Shown one piece after another: positions 1 to 9,104 of a stretch of DNA of 64,000 nt. Under the pieces are notes generated by a model that was given only the letters and a program-made list of their open reading frames with translations, did not search any database and was not told the DNA's origin. Both the position numbers and the translations under genes were made by a program. Source of the DNA: Flavobacteriales bacterium (GTDB lineage Bacteria; Bacteroidota; Bacteroidia; CAIKAF01); the NCBI GenBank assembly GCA_026418175.1, contig JAOABX010000003.1, positions 53,084-117,083 on the forward strand. Direction: 5' to 3'. The stretch's first letter is position 1. Each line of letters begins with the position of its first letter.

Positions 1-2
1 CT

Positions 3-704
3 TTTTTAGTTTCATTAAATTCAAATTTAGAATATAATTGGCATTACAATGTGGGAGGATCAGGTTTTCAAGATTTTATAAATGATGTGTCTATTCAGCC
101 ATGGAATAATCAGCTGCTGTTATCATTAAGATATATTGACTCCGGCGATGCTGACTTAGACCCCGGGGCAGCTACGGTTACCTTGCCAGGTTGGCAGCAT
201 GCCGCCTTGGTTGTTCTTGATTATTCAGGCGGTTTAGTAAATGCCTTTCAAATAAATGATGGTTCATCTGGAGTAACCATTAATGTGGCTAAGTTTAAAA
301 ATAACAGTAGTGTTCAATTTGTAGGGAATTCCTTTTTAGTGGGTGGAAAATTTAATGGAACAGGAGTTTTTGTTGATGAATTAAGTACATTTTCCCTTAC
401 CGCTGCAGGATCAGAAGATGGGTATTTTATAGAGTATGACATCAATGCCTCTTCCTCTTTGTATGAAGCAGAAGCCAATGGAATCAAAATATATCCTAAT
501 CCATTTACGGATATAGTATATTTTGAAGCAGAAAAACCTGGTATGCTTGATATTTTTTCAGCAGATGGAAAATATGTTGAAAGCATACAAATACAAGCGA
601 ATAAACAATTATTACCATTGCAAGCATACCCTCAAGGATTGTATATAGTTCGTTTTACAGATAATCAGGGCAATATAATTCAGCATAAGCTGATCAGGCA
701 ATAA
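3..704 (+). CDS. T9SS-exported protein, 3' part only
   Basis: The reading frame is open from the window edge (base 3), so the gene begins upstream. The GTG at 51 is only the first start-like codon inside an interrupted gene. The visible part is beta-rich with no recognisable catalytic motif. The last ~75 residues form a type A T9SS sorting domain: an IYPNPF motif, a mid-domain LDIFSADGK, then GLYIVRF and a basic end (KLIRQ). Known family behaviour: this domain sends the protein through the type IX secretion system and is removed at the surface. The role of the mature protein is unknown. A strong terminator follows directly, so this is the last gene of its transcript. Confidence 0.85.
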   Translation, partial: FLVSLNSNLEYNWHYNVGGSGFQDFINDVSIQPWNNQLLLSLRYIDSGDADLDPGAATVTLPGWQHAALVVLDYSGGLVNAFQINDGSSGVTINVAKFKNNSSVQFVGNSFLVGGKFNGTGVFVDELSTFSLTAAGSEDGYFIEYDINASSSLYEAEANGIKIYPNPFTDIVYFEAEKPGMLDIFSADGKYVESIQIQANKQLLPLQAYPQGLYIVRFTDNQGNIIQHKLIRQ

Positions 705-730
705 TAAACAACAGGTTTTTTCATTGGTGT

Positions 731-771
731 AGTATCCCATGTTGCTTTTGGCAATATGGGATACTTTTTTT
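731..771 (+). terminator. Rho-independent terminator after the T9SS gene
   Basis: The arms 731-745 and 751-765 pair over 15 bp with one G-T pair and enclose a 5-base loop. A run of T follows at 765-771. It lies 26 bases after the stop codon at 704. Confidence 0.9.
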
Positions 772-859
772 GGAAATTTAATACCACTGTTGGGAAAAAA
801 ATGTATTCATAGCATGGGTTGATGGAACAATTTTGCCTTAAACTTAAAACTATGATCCT

Positions 860-2278
860 ATGAAAAATCTATTTATTGCATTGATTTCAACCGTATCTAT
901 TCATCCTGTATTTGCTCAAGGTTTAGGCGAATTATTTGGAGGTGGAAAAAAAGATAAGGGGAATAAAGAAACTGCCCAATCTGTAACGGTTTCTCCAGGC
1001 GCCAACCAATACGAACGGATTGATGCATTTATGAAAGCTAATCCAAAGTTCTGGAATTTTTATTACTATGCTGCTGTAGAGAAATATGAAAAAGAATATT
1101 CCTATACTACAGAATCGTTTTTTACTAATATACAGCGGAATGATAAAAATCAAATCACATCATTCGAAGCGCCCGGACCGATGTATAGCTCCAAGTTTGT
1201 AGTTGACAACCCAGATTTCCCAAGGTATTATAAAGGAGACTATGGCTCATTATATTTTGTGGGCAGCTATGCATTATGGACTAGAAGTTATTCCGGAACA
1301 GATCCTAAAAATGTAAGTCCAAGCTGGTCATTAAAAGATACACATATTTTAACTAGTGATGGAAGTGTTGCAAAAGGATTAAAATTTGAAGGATTTAAAA
1401 AATTGTTGGCAGATTACCTGGCTGATGTAGATGTAACATACCAGAAATATCAAAACGACCTAAAAGCTGAAAAAGAACGCATTGAAAAAGAAAAGCGCGC
1501 CAAGGGAACTACTGAAGGAAAAAATGTTACCTCATTAAAACTTAATATAGATAAGACCAAACTTAAACAAGGGGAGTTTGCTACTTTTGAAATTATTGCT
1601 GTGCTCAAAGACGGAACAGAAATTTCTACCAAAAACGGAGGTTATTTGGATGAATATACAATAGAATTGGTAGGGTTGCCTGAAAAATATTTTAGCTATA
1701 CCAATTTTATGATGGATTATTTGGTGTTAGCAGGTAATAAGTTTCATGTTCCCATGGATAAGGCAGTAGAAGGCGATCAGGTGGTAATTAATGTTACAAA
1801 TAAATTTTATCCCAATGCTAAAGTAACCAAAACAATACCCATTGATTACTCTGCAACGTTCATCAAGCTAGATGAATTTAAAGGGTATGGTGATGGAGCA
1901 GGTTGCATTCAACGATACATGGCAAATAACCGGATAGAATTAAAGCAAGTAAAACACGCAGTAACAAAAGAAGATTTACTTGAGATGAAGTGGATGGATT
2001 TGGAAAGTGGTAGAATATTAATAAATATTCGCTTTAAGCCATCTGCTGCTGTTACTGTGGATGTAACTGGAGCCAGAGGTTTTTTAAATGCACAATGTGG
2101 AAGTGTTAGAAAAGATAAAAGTGGAACTCCGGGAGGTAATGTAACATTAGTGGTAGATCCATCTGTTAAATCCTATAATATATCGGTACTAAATGATGGA
2201 GGTGCCGGTGCTGGTAATTTATCCTTTGCCGGGCCCAAAGGACAATTTACTAAACTTGTAGAAAAAGTATCTTGGTAA
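860..2278 (+). CDS. Secreted protein of unknown function
   Basis: The 472-residue product has a clear Sec signal peptide with likely cleavage after PVFAQ (about residue 20), then a glycine/lysine-rich linker (GELFGGGKKDKG). Residues ~45-200 are rich in aromatic residues. A Lys/Glu-rich helical stretch (~195-215) leads into beta-rich segments to the end. I recognise no family. It stands alone between a terminator upstream and two hairpins downstream. The start ATG is chosen because the signal peptide begins there. Periplasmic or surface location is inferred from the signal peptide only. Confidence 0.8.
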   Translation: MKNLFIALISTVSIHPVFAQGLGELFGGGKKDKGNKETAQSVTVSPGANQYERIDAFMKANPKFWNFYYYAAVEKYEKEYSYTTESFFTNIQRNDKNQITSFEAPGPMYSSKFVVDNPDFPRYYKGDYGSLYFVGSYALWTRSYSGTDPKNVSPSWSLKDTHILTSDGSVAKGLKFEGFKKLLADYLADVDVTYQKYQNDLKAEKERIEKEKRAKGTTEGKNVTSLKLNIDKTKLKQGEFATFEIIAVLKDGTEISTKNGGYLDEYTIELVGLPEKYFSYTNFMMDYLVLAGNKFHVPMDKAVEGDQVVINVTNKFYPNAKVTKTIPIDYSATFIKLDEFKGYGDGAGCIQRYMANNRIELKQVKHAVTKEDLLEMKWMDLESGRILINIRFKPSAAVTVDVTGARGFLNAQCGSVRKDKSGTPGGNVTLVVDPSVKSYNISVLNDGGAGAGNLSFAGPKGQFTKLVEKVSW

Positions 2279-2290
2279 TCAATTCTATGA

Positions 2291-2337
2291 AAAACCATCC
2301 ATGTAAAAAACTAACCGCTTCATGGGTGTTTTTGAAG
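2291..2337 (+). terminator. Hairpin with T-run after the 860-2278 gene
   Basis: The arms 2291-2303 and 2321-2333 pair over about 11 bp with one bulged C and one G-T pair. The second arm runs into TTTTT. It sits 12 bases after the stop codon of the plus-strand gene. Confidence 0.65.
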
Positions 2338-2366
2338 AAAGGGAGAAACAATTCTCCCTTTTCTTT
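2338..2366. terminator. Second hairpin between convergent genes
   Basis: A perfect 10-bp stem (2338-2347 with 2352-2361) encloses a 4-base loop and is followed by TCTTTTT on the plus strand. It separates the 860-2278 gene from convergent typA and may serve both strands. The minus-strand T-run is weak. Confidence 0.65.
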
Positions 2367-2382
2367 TTCATTGATTAATGAT

Positions 2383-4209
2383 TTATACTCCTACACTGGT
2401 TCCTGCTAAGGCTTTGTTTTTAGCTCGGGCACGGTCGCTTTCGGTTAGCAAGATTTTACGAAGACGAATGCTTTTGGGTGTTACCTCTACATATTCATCT
2501 TCCTGAATGTATTCCATGGCTTCTTCCAGCGAGAATTTCACGGCCGGGGCAATCTTCATTTTATCGTCAGCGCCGCTGGCACGCATGTTCGTGAGTTTTT
2601 TGGTTTTTGTTACGTTCACCACTAAATCAGAATCTCTGCTGTGTTCTCCCACAATCATCCCTTCATACACCTCATCTCCAGGATCTATGAAAAAACGGCC
2701 TCTGTCCTGAAGTTTATCTAATGCATAAGCAATAGCAGTACCGTTATCCATCGAAATCATGGTGCCATTAAAGCGACGAATGGGTTCTCCCTTAATGGGT
2801 TCATACGATTTAAAGCGGTGGGTTACTACAGCTTCCCCTGCGGAAACGTTAAGTAAAACAGTGCGTAAACCCATCAGGTTTTTCGACGGTATTTCAAACT
2901 CCAGGTGTATTAAATCTCCCTTCGGCTGCATAACTTTCATGTCGCCTTTACGCATGGTTACTTGCTCAATGCATTTACCAGAAAATTCTTCGGGTACATC
3001 TATGCTTAAAATTTCTACCGGTTCGCACTTAACTCCATCTATTTCTTTGATGATTACACGAGGTTGACCAATTTGAAGTTCGTACCCTTCGCGACGCATG
3101 GTCTCAATCAGGATAGAAAGGTGCAGAATACCACGACCATAAACCATGAACGAATCCTGTGATTGTGTTTCTTCTACGCGAAGCGCTAAGTTTTTTTCAG
3201 TTTCCTTAAACAGGCGTTCGCGTAGGTGGCGTGATGTAACAAATTGCCCTTCTTTACCAAAAAATGGAGAGTTGTTAATTGTAAACAACATGCTCATGGT
3301 GGGTTCGTCAATGGTAATGGGAGGCAATCCTTCGGGATTGTCAAAATCAGCGACCACATCACCTATTTCAAAACCATCCAGCCCAACAATGGCACAGATA
3401 TCTCCGCAGCTTACTTGCTCGGCCTTGATTTTTCCCAGCCCTTCGAAAGTATAAAGTTCTTTGATGCGTGATTTTACAATCTTGCCATCACGTTTGATAA
3501 GTGATACCGGCTGATTCACTCGCAGGCTACCCCGCATTAGCTTACCGATGGCTATCCGGCCGATGAAAGTTGAATAATCAATAGAAGTGATTTGTAGCTG
3601 GGGTGTTCCTTCTATCATGGCAGGAGGAGGAATTGCTTTAATGATAGTATCAAGCAGCGGTTCTATGTTGGTGGTTTTTTCTTTCCAGTCGTAACTCATC
3701 CAGTTCTGTTTGGCTGAGCCATATACTGTAGCAAAGTCTAGCTGCTCTTCGGTAGCACCCAGGTTGAACATCAGGTCAAATACGGCTTCATGCACTTCGT
3801 CGGGCCTACAGTTTTCCTTATCCACCTTATTAATTACCAGAATGGGTTTTTTGCCAAGAGATATCGCTTTGCTTAATACATAACGAGTTTGGGGCATGGG
3901 GCCTTCAAATGCATCTACCAGCAGTAGCACGCCATCGGCCATGTTTAATACACGTTCCACTTCGCCACCAAAGTCAGCGTGGCCGGGGGTATCAATAATG
4001 TTAATCTTGGTGCCTTTATAATTCACCGATACATTTTTAGAAACGATGGTGATGCCCCGTTCCCGTTCCAAGTCGTTGTTGTCAAGAATCAATTCTCCGG
4101 CTTCCTGGTTATCACGGAATAACTGGCAATGATGCAGGATTTTGTCAACCAGCGTAGTTTTCCCGTGGTCAACATGGGCAATAATGGCAATGTTTCGAAT
4201 GGATGACAT
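2383..4209 (-). CDS. typA: Ribosome-associated GTPase TypA/BipA
   Basis: TypA is a translational GTPase of the EF-G/LepA superfamily that binds the 70S ribosome and helps ribosome assembly and stress adaptation. The 608-residue length is typical. G motifs are near the N terminus: AHVDHGKTT (P-loop), a switch I region with [19 protein letters not shown] (G3) and NKVD (G4). The domain III/V and C-terminal TypA regions follow, with [20 protein letters not shown] as a family hallmark. The gene is monocistronic and divergent from msrC. A TAnnTTTG promoter element lies 25 bases before the ATG. Confidence 0.97.
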   Translation of the reverse strand: MSSIRNIAIIAHVDHGKTTLVDKILHHCQLFRDNQEAGELILDNNDLERERGITIVSKNVSVNYKGTKINIIDTPGHADFGGEVERVLNMADGVLLLVDAFEGPMPQTRYVLSKAISLGKKPILVINKVDKENCRPDEVHEAVFDLMFNLGATEEQLDFATVYGSAKQNWMSYDWKEKTTNIEPLLDTIIKAIPPPAMIEGTPQLQITSIDYSTFIGRIAIGKLMRGSLRVNQPVSLIKRDGKIVKSRIKELYTFEGLGKIKAEQVSCGDICAIVGLDGFEIGDVVADFDNPEGLPPITIDEPTMSMLFTINNSPFFGKEGQFVTSRHLRERLFKETEKNLALRVEETQSQDSFMVYGRGILHLSILIETMRREGYELQIGQPRVIIKEIDGVKCEPVEILSIDVPEEFSGKCIEQVTMRKGDMKVMQPKGDLIHLEFEIPSKNLMGLRTVLLNVSAGEAVVTHRFKSYEPIKGEPIRRFNGTMISMDNGTAIAYALDKLQDRGRFFIDPGDEVYEGMIVGEHSRDSDLVVNVTKTKKLTNMRASGADDKMKIAPAVKFSLEEAMEYIQEDEYVEVTPKSIRLRKILLTESDRARAKNKALAGTSVGV

Positions 4210-4234
4210 ACAAGTTTCTGCGTTAAAATGGCTG

Positions 4235-4242
4235 CAAAGGTA
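4235..4242 (-). promoter_or_regulatory. -7 element (TACCTTTG) of typA
   Basis: The reverse strand reads TACCTTTG, matching the Bacteroidota -7 consensus TAnnTTTG. It ends 25 bases before the typA start, implying a leader of about 20 nt. Confidence 0.6.
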
Positions 4243-4362
4243 CAGATAATCAACGAGCCCTGAAAGCCCGCCATTAATTTGATGAACGCTGATAATAATT
4301 TGATAATCTCTAAGCCAATTAGTAAGTTAAAACATCCGAATATTCCAAGGATTCAAAAAATG

Positions 4363-4370
4363 TATCTTTG
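4363..4370 (+). promoter_or_regulatory. -7 element (TATCTTTG) abutting the msrC start
   Basis: TATCTTTG matches TAnnTTTG and ends only 4 nt before the ATG at 4375. The predicted transcription start therefore falls at or next to the start codon, giving a leaderless or nearly leaderless mRNA. Confidence 0.6.
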
Positions 4371-4374
4371 TTGT

Positions 4375-4842
4375 ATGAGTACAAAAGCAGTAACATACCA
4401 AACCGTCATAAATCAAGTTCATTCTCTTATAAAAGATGAAAACGATATCATTGCCAATGTAGCTAATATTGCTGCGTTGTTACATACTTCGTTTGGATTT
4501 TGGTGGACGGGCTTTTACTTTGTAAAAAACAATGAGTTGGTTTTGGGCCCGTTTCAGGGGCCGGTGGCTTGCACGCGTATTGGATATGGCAAAGGTGTGT
4601 GCGGCACTGCCTGGAAAGAAAAGAAAACCATTGTGGTTCCGGATGTGCATCAGTTTCCCGGGCATATTGCCTGCAGCGCTGCATCCAATTCAGAAATTGT
4701 AGTACCGGTGATGGTTGATGGACAGGTAATGATGGTACTGGATATTGATTCCACTGAATATGGTTGCTTTGATGACACCGATAAACAATATCTGGAAGAA
4801 ATCGCTGTATTGATTGCTCAAAAAATCCCAGCCTTTGCGTAA
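4375..4842 (+). CDS. msrC: Free methionine-(R)-sulfoxide reductase, GAF domain
   Basis: The 155-residue protein is a single GAF domain of the fRMsr family, which reduces free L-methionine-(R)-sulfoxide in the cytoplasm using thioredoxin. All three cysteines used by the family are present at residues 66, 76 and 100 (ACTRIG, GVCGTAW, HIACSA). I place the start at the ATG at 4375, not the in-frame ATG at 4279. The protein then begins at the usual family N terminus, and a promoter element lies between the two ATGs. The 3' end overlaps the next gene by up to 29 bases, suggesting an operon. Confidence 0.93.
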   Translation: MSTKAVTYQTVINQVHSLIKDENDIIANVANIAALLHTSFGFWWTGFYFVKNNELVLGPFQGPVACTRIGYGKGVCGTAWKEKKTIVVPDVHQFPGHIACSAASNSEIVVPVMVDGQVMMVLDIDSTEYGCFDDTDKQYLEEIAVLIAQKIPAFA

Positions 4843-6526
4843 TCATTATTTATACCTCTTTATTGGTGTGATGGTCTTGAGTTGGTCATGCGCCAATATT
4901 ATCCCGCTGGAAGGAGGGCCCAAAGATACCAGTCCGCCCAAAGTGTTAAAGGTTGTACCTGATACTTTTAAAACCCGATTTACAGGGAATAAAATATCTC
5001 TGTTTTTTGATGAATTTGTAACGGTGAAGAATGCTAACAAAGAAGTGTTTGTCTCGCCCCCTATGAAGCAAAAACCCGAGCTGATACTTCGGGGTAAATT
5101 GGTAGATGTAATCTTCCGTGATTCACTGTTGGCCAATACTACATACATCATTCAGTTTGGTAAAGCCATTGCCGATAATAACGAAGGGAATGTAATGGAT
5201 GGCTATTCCTATGTGTTTTCAACCGGCGATGCCCTTGATTCTTTGACTCTGAAGTTTGAAGTATTGGATGCCTTTACTTTAAAACCGATGAGTGATGTAA
5301 AAATTCTTCTGTATAATTCATCTGGTGATTCCTTGCCGTACAATCAATCGCCATTTTATATGGGCATTACACAAAATAATGGCCAAGCAGTGCTAAAATA
5401 CTTGCGTACGGGTGATTTTAAAATATTTGCTTTGCTTGAAACCAACGATAATTTATTGTACGACAAAGAAGATGAACAAATAGGTTTTTTAGAAAATCGA
5501 GTAATTTCAGGCGATTCTATCAAGCATCGTATCCTGTTATTCAAAGAAAAAGCAAAAATCAACAAACTACGCTATGCTCGCATGATATATCCGGGAAAAA
5601 TTGCATTTAAGTTTGCCCACCCGGCGGATAGTGTACGTATAGAACCAATAACAGACAGCCTCCCGCCATTTGCACGTTCAGCAGAATATACTTCCTCACA
5701 ACACGATTCGCTCATCTATTGGTATCAGCCCTTGGGTGCAGATACTATACGTTTCCGATTAATGGTAAATGGTATTTGGGATACCATTTCTGTTCGGCCT
5801 GTAAAATCAACATCCGGCGGAGGTGGAAAAGGCAAGGGAACAACACAACCAACTATAGGTAGCGATGATAAAAATCTGGAAATAAAATCTTTTATAACTA
5901 CCACCCATGACTTTTTTCAACCCTTTAAAATTGAACTAAATCATCCACTTAAACAAGCCGACACCTCTAAAATTGAAGTGTGGGAAGAGAAACAACGCAT
6001 TCGTTATTTTCTTCAGTTTTCAGATACAGTTCCCCGTGTATTATCAATTCATGCTAATTGGAAGCAAGGAAAAAAATATACTGTGAGATTGTTTAAAGGA
6101 GCATTAACTGATATTTTAAATCTAGTAAATGATAGTACAGAATTTAACTTTACTACTACACAAAGCAGCGACTATGTTTCTCTTACATTAAATATTCAAA
6201 AAGTAAGAAATACTACAAGGGTTATATTGCAATGGCTGAAAGAAGATGATAGTATAATTCGTGAAGAAACTGTACTAATTGACAATGATGGAAATGGAGT
6301 TACCACCTTTAACCGGTTGGCTGTGGGAAAATATCGAATTCGTATGATTTATGATATAAATAATAATGGACAATGGGATACGGGTGCATACCTGCGAAAA
6401 ATACAGCCTGAAAAAGTTTCCTATTTCCCTCAAGTAATAGAAGTTCGTAAAGGGTTTGATATGAGTTTAAATTGGGATGTTACCCTTGAGCCGGTGGGGT
6501 TAGAAGGCGGAAAAAAAAGTAAATAG
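4814..6526 (+). CDS. Lipoprotein with Ig-like (Big_5) N-terminal domain
   Basis: A hydrophobic N terminus ends in a lipobox (LSWSC), so the product is a predicted lipoprotein. An N-terminal bacterial Ig-like domain of the Big_5 type follows (PPKVLKVVPD, an FDEFV strand, then the YIIQFGKAIAD region), then beta-rich modules and a Gly/Lys-rich linker near residue 340. A C-terminal DINNNGQWDTG segment resembles a calcium-type loop. The start is uncertain: TTG at 4814 or TTG at 4835, both overlapping msrC. No ATG precedes the lipobox at a useful distance. This class is common in Bacteroidota and its function is unknown. It ends 18 bases before the convergent OmpA-family gene. Confidence 0.85.
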   Translation: MLKKSQPLRNHYLYLFIGVMVLSWSCANIIPLEGGPKDTSPPKVLKVVPDTFKTRFTGNKISLFFDEFVTVKNANKEVFVSPPMKQKPELILRGKLVDVIFRDSLLANTTYIIQFGKAIADNNEGNVMDGYSYVFSTGDALDSLTLKFEVLDAFTLKPMSDVKILLYNSSGDSLPYNQSPFYMGITQNNGQAVLKYLRTGDFKIFALLETNDNLLYDKEDEQIGFLENRVISGDSIKHRILLFKEKAKINKLRYARMIYPGKIAFKFAHPADSVRIEPITDSLPPFARSAEYTSSQHDSLIYWYQPLGADTIRFRLMVNGIWDTISVRPVKSTSGGGGKGKGTTQPTIGSDDKNLEIKSFITTTHDFFQPFKIELNHPLKQADTSKIEVWEEKQRIRYFLQFSDTVPRVLSIHANWKQGKKYTVRLFKGALTDILNLVNDSTEFNFTTTQSSDYVSLTLNIQKVRNTTRVILQWLKEDDSIIREETVLIDNDGNGVTTFNRLAVGKYRIRMIYDINNNGQWDTGAYLRKIQPEKVSYFPQVIEVRKGFDMSLNWDVTLEPVGLEGGKKSK

Positions 6527-6543
6527 CAAGATAGAAACTGTCT

Positions 6544-8058
6544 TTATTGAATTATGAATGAAACCCTTCGATTTTTCTTTCGGCCGTCTTCGGTATCGTT
6601 GCTGGCAATGGGCTGGCTGTTTCCATATCCTGCTGTTGTAATTCGGCTTTCTTCAATGCCTTTAGAAATTAGATAATTGGCTACGGCCTTTGCACGATTC
6701 TCAGATAAATGTAGATTATAACTCTTGTTTCCTACATTATCGGTATGCCCACTAATAGTAATGGAATATTGCGGATTAGCTTTTAATACTTCAACCAATT
6801 TGTTCAGTTCGGCATACGATGTAGATTTTAATTCATACTTGTCTGTATCAAAGTATATGTTGGAAAGAATAAATTCTTTGCCTTTTTCAAGGTTTTGGGC
6901 CTCTGAAAAATTGATTAGTTTTTGTGTAAATTCTTTTTGTGTAAAATAGCTCTGAATAAATGAAGGAAAACCAAGGGTGGCCTTTTTTCCGTTCAGGTCT
7001 ACAGCCCCGTTAATGAAACCGCAAGCATTTCCTACTTTATCTGGATTTTCAATCCGGTCTAATTTATCATTCATGTAGGTTGAAACATAAATTTTTCCAT
7101 CTTTAGCAATTTGTAAAGCTCCTGCCCACCCTTTTGTTTTTCCCACTACAATGCCTGATTTAGCAATGGCATCATTCGAACCGGCCAAAAGGTTGAACTG
7201 CCATACTTCGCTTTTTCCGCCGGCAGTAATATAAAGCAAGTTTCCGTTTGATGAAAACTCTACCCCATACACTTTTGATCCGGGGGCAAAATCAATACGA
7301 ATAGGATTACTAACTATGCCGGAAGCATTGTCGAAGTCAAATATTTCAACAAATGTCCCTTCTTTTACAGCTAATGCTAGTTGACTACCATCGGCAGAGG
7401 TTTTCATGTATCCGATTGTATTGTCGTCATCGCCTTCATGACTGCTTCCAATAGATGAAATTACCGGAGGGCCTATCCCCTTATCTGTTAAAGGATAAGC
7501 TAAGAATTTATTTGAATTCCAGGCATGGGTAATAATCCAGAAATCTATATTGTTTCTATGTTTTACCGCAGTTACTTTTTCTGTACAAGGGGTAATTAGT
7601 AAATTGTTTTTTTGAATTACCTCTCCCAAGCCATTTTGTTTACTCATATCAATTATTGAATAACGAAAACCATTTTCTCCAGCTTCAGCATCTACGGTAA
7701 ATAAATAATAAAGTGAAGTTGAACCAGGTAATGGTACTGCTACAGCTGATTGGGTAGAAGATGGATTCCCCATTAAATTTTCACCGTTTCGCATGATCTC
7801 ATGATGCTTATTCCATATGGTAATTCCGTCTGTGTAAAAAAGTAATTCCCCTTTGGGGTTGCATATCGTTGCTACTCCTTCGGTGGTATTGAGTTGGCCT
7901 CGTGAAAGAGCCACCGGTGAGCCGGATGAAAAATCCAAGCCTGCATTTTGGCCAAAGTACCATATGTTACTTTCACCCTGTGCAAAGTATTTGATATTGA
8001 ATGAAATAAATAAAAATGCAAGAAGTGTATAGCGCATCAACAGGTTTATTAAATGCAT
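6544..8058 (-). CDS. OmpA-family protein with N-terminal beta-propeller-like region
   Basis: The protein has a signal peptide (ending near KYFAQ), a ~380-residue WD40/propeller-like region with repeated GELLFYTDG, GNLLYITAGG and DGKIYVST strands, and a C-terminal OmpA/MotB peptidoglycan-binding domain. In the last domain I see IYFDTD, SGHTDNVG, LSENRAKAVANYL and GRKKNRRV. It is therefore predicted to tether the outer membrane or periplasm to peptidoglycan. The start chosen at 8058 gives 504 aa and a clean signal peptide. The longer ORF from 8121 would overlap hldD by 47 bases. It lies 16 bases downstream of hldD and is probably co-transcribed. Confidence 0.88.
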   Translation of the reverse strand: MHLINLLMRYTLLAFLFISFNIKYFAQGESNIWYFGQNAGLDFSSGSPVALSRGQLNTTEGVATICNPKGELLFYTDGITIWNKHHEIMRNGENLMGNPSSTQSAVAVPLPGSTSLYYLFTVDAEAGENGFRYSIIDMSKQNGLGEVIQKNNLLITPCTEKVTAVKHRNNIDFWIITHAWNSNKFLAYPLTDKGIGPPVISSIGSSHEGDDDNTIGYMKTSADGSQLALAVKEGTFVEIFDFDNASGIVSNPIRIDFAPGSKVYGVEFSSNGNLLYITAGGKSEVWQFNLLAGSNDAIAKSGIVVGKTKGWAGALQIAKDGKIYVSTYMNDKLDRIENPDKVGNACGFINGAVDLNGKKATLGFPSFIQSYFTQKEFTQKLINFSEAQNLEKGKEFILSNIYFDTDKYELKSTSYAELNKLVEVLKANPQYSITISGHTDNVGNKSYNLHLSENRAKAVANYLISKGIEESRITTAGYGNSQPIASNDTEDGRKKNRRVSFIIQ

Positions 8059-8074
8059 GTTGTAACTTTTCCCT

Positions 8075-9049
8075 TTAGAAAGGAATAACGTATTTTTTTT
8101 CAATAAGGTATTTTGATACATATTCTTTTACGCCTTCCTGCAAAGATGTAAAAGGCCGGTTATATCCAATGGATCGCACTTTTTCCATGTCGGCTTCGGT
8201 AAAGTATTGATAGGTATTACGTATGTCCTGCGGTATATCAATGAATTCAATGGAGGGCTTTTGTCCTAATGCTTCAAAAACAGCTTGAGCCAGTGTAAGA
8301 AAGGATTCTGCCTTGCCGGTTCCTGCATTATAAATTCCGCTAGCCGGGCGATTATGAAAGAAGTAATACAATAATTCAGCAATATCTTTTACATAAATAA
8401 AATCGCGTTGTTGTTCGCCATCGGCAAAATCGGCACGATGAGATCGAAACAGCCGCATTTTTCCGGTTTGTTGAATTTGCTGAGTAGCATGAAAAATTAC
8501 TGATGCCATGCGGCCCTTATGATATTCGTTTGGACCGTAAACATTAAAAAATTTGAATCCGTACCAATGCGGGGGGGTGTTTTTTTGCTCAAGTGCCCAA
8601 ATATCGAATTCTTGTTTTGATTGTCCATACGGGTTGAGTGGGGCAAGCCGTGGTATCAATGCATGATGATCACTATAACCCCATTCTCCATTTCCATAAG
8701 TAGCTGCTGAAGAGGCGTAAAATAGTGGAATGTTATATCGCGTACAAAGCATCCATACCATTTGGCTGTAGTGTAAATTGAGTCGATTTAGCAATGCGAT
8801 ATTTTTTTCTGTTGTATCGGTTCGGGCTCCCAAATGAAATATGGCAGTAATTTGGCTTGCATTATTATGCATCCAATCGCCAAATTTGTTTCGGTCAATT
8901 CGAGCAGTGGCCTTTATAAACTGATGATTAGGCAATTTTGAATCAACGCTGAAATCATCCACCAACACTAGCGAATCGTGGCCTTTTGCATTCAGATAAT
9001 GCCCCCAATAACTTCCTATAAAACCGGCAGCTCCTGTGATCACAATCAT
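8075..9049 (-). CDS. hldD: ADP-L-glycero-D-manno-heptose 6-epimerase
   Basis: This is a short-chain dehydrogenase/reductase-type epimerase that makes ADP-L-glycero-D-manno-heptose for the LPS inner core. The N-terminal NADP-binding Rossmann motif is GAAGFIGS (residues 6-13). The catalytic pair is in NPYGQSK (Tyr141, Lys145), with the Ser region in YASSAATYG. Family signatures FKFFNVYGPNEYHKGRMAS and QQRDFIYVKD are present. The 324-residue length is normal. It is the first gene of a likely two-gene unit with the OmpA-family gene. Confidence 0.95.
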   Translation of the reverse strand: MIVITGAAGFIGSYWGHYLNAKGHDSLVLVDDFSVDSKLPNHQFIKATARIDRNKFGDWMHNNASQITAIFHLGARTDTTEKNIALLNRLNLHYSQMVWMLCTRYNIPLFYASSAATYGNGEWGYSDHHALIPRLAPLNPYGQSKQEFDIWALEQKNTPPHWYGFKFFNVYGPNEYHKGRMASVIFHATQQIQQTGKMRLFRSHRADFADGEQQRDFIYVKDIAELLYYFFHNRPASGIYNAGTGKAESFLTLAQAVFEALGQKPSIEFIDIPQDIRNTYQYFTEADMEKVRSIGYNRPFTSLQEGVKEYVSKYLIEKKYVIPF

Positions 9050-9053
9050 GAAG

Positions 9054-9061
9054 TAAAGGTA
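9054..9061 (-). promoter_or_regulatory. -7-like element (TACCTTTA) abutting hldD
   Basis: The reverse strand reads TACCTTTA, one base off TAnnTTTG, and ends 4 nt before the hldD ATG. It belongs to the group of very short or absent leaders in this window. Confidence 0.4.
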
Positions 9062-9104
9062 GCGTAAATTTTGATGAGCTGTCTTTTCTTAGTATATTCA
9101 ATCC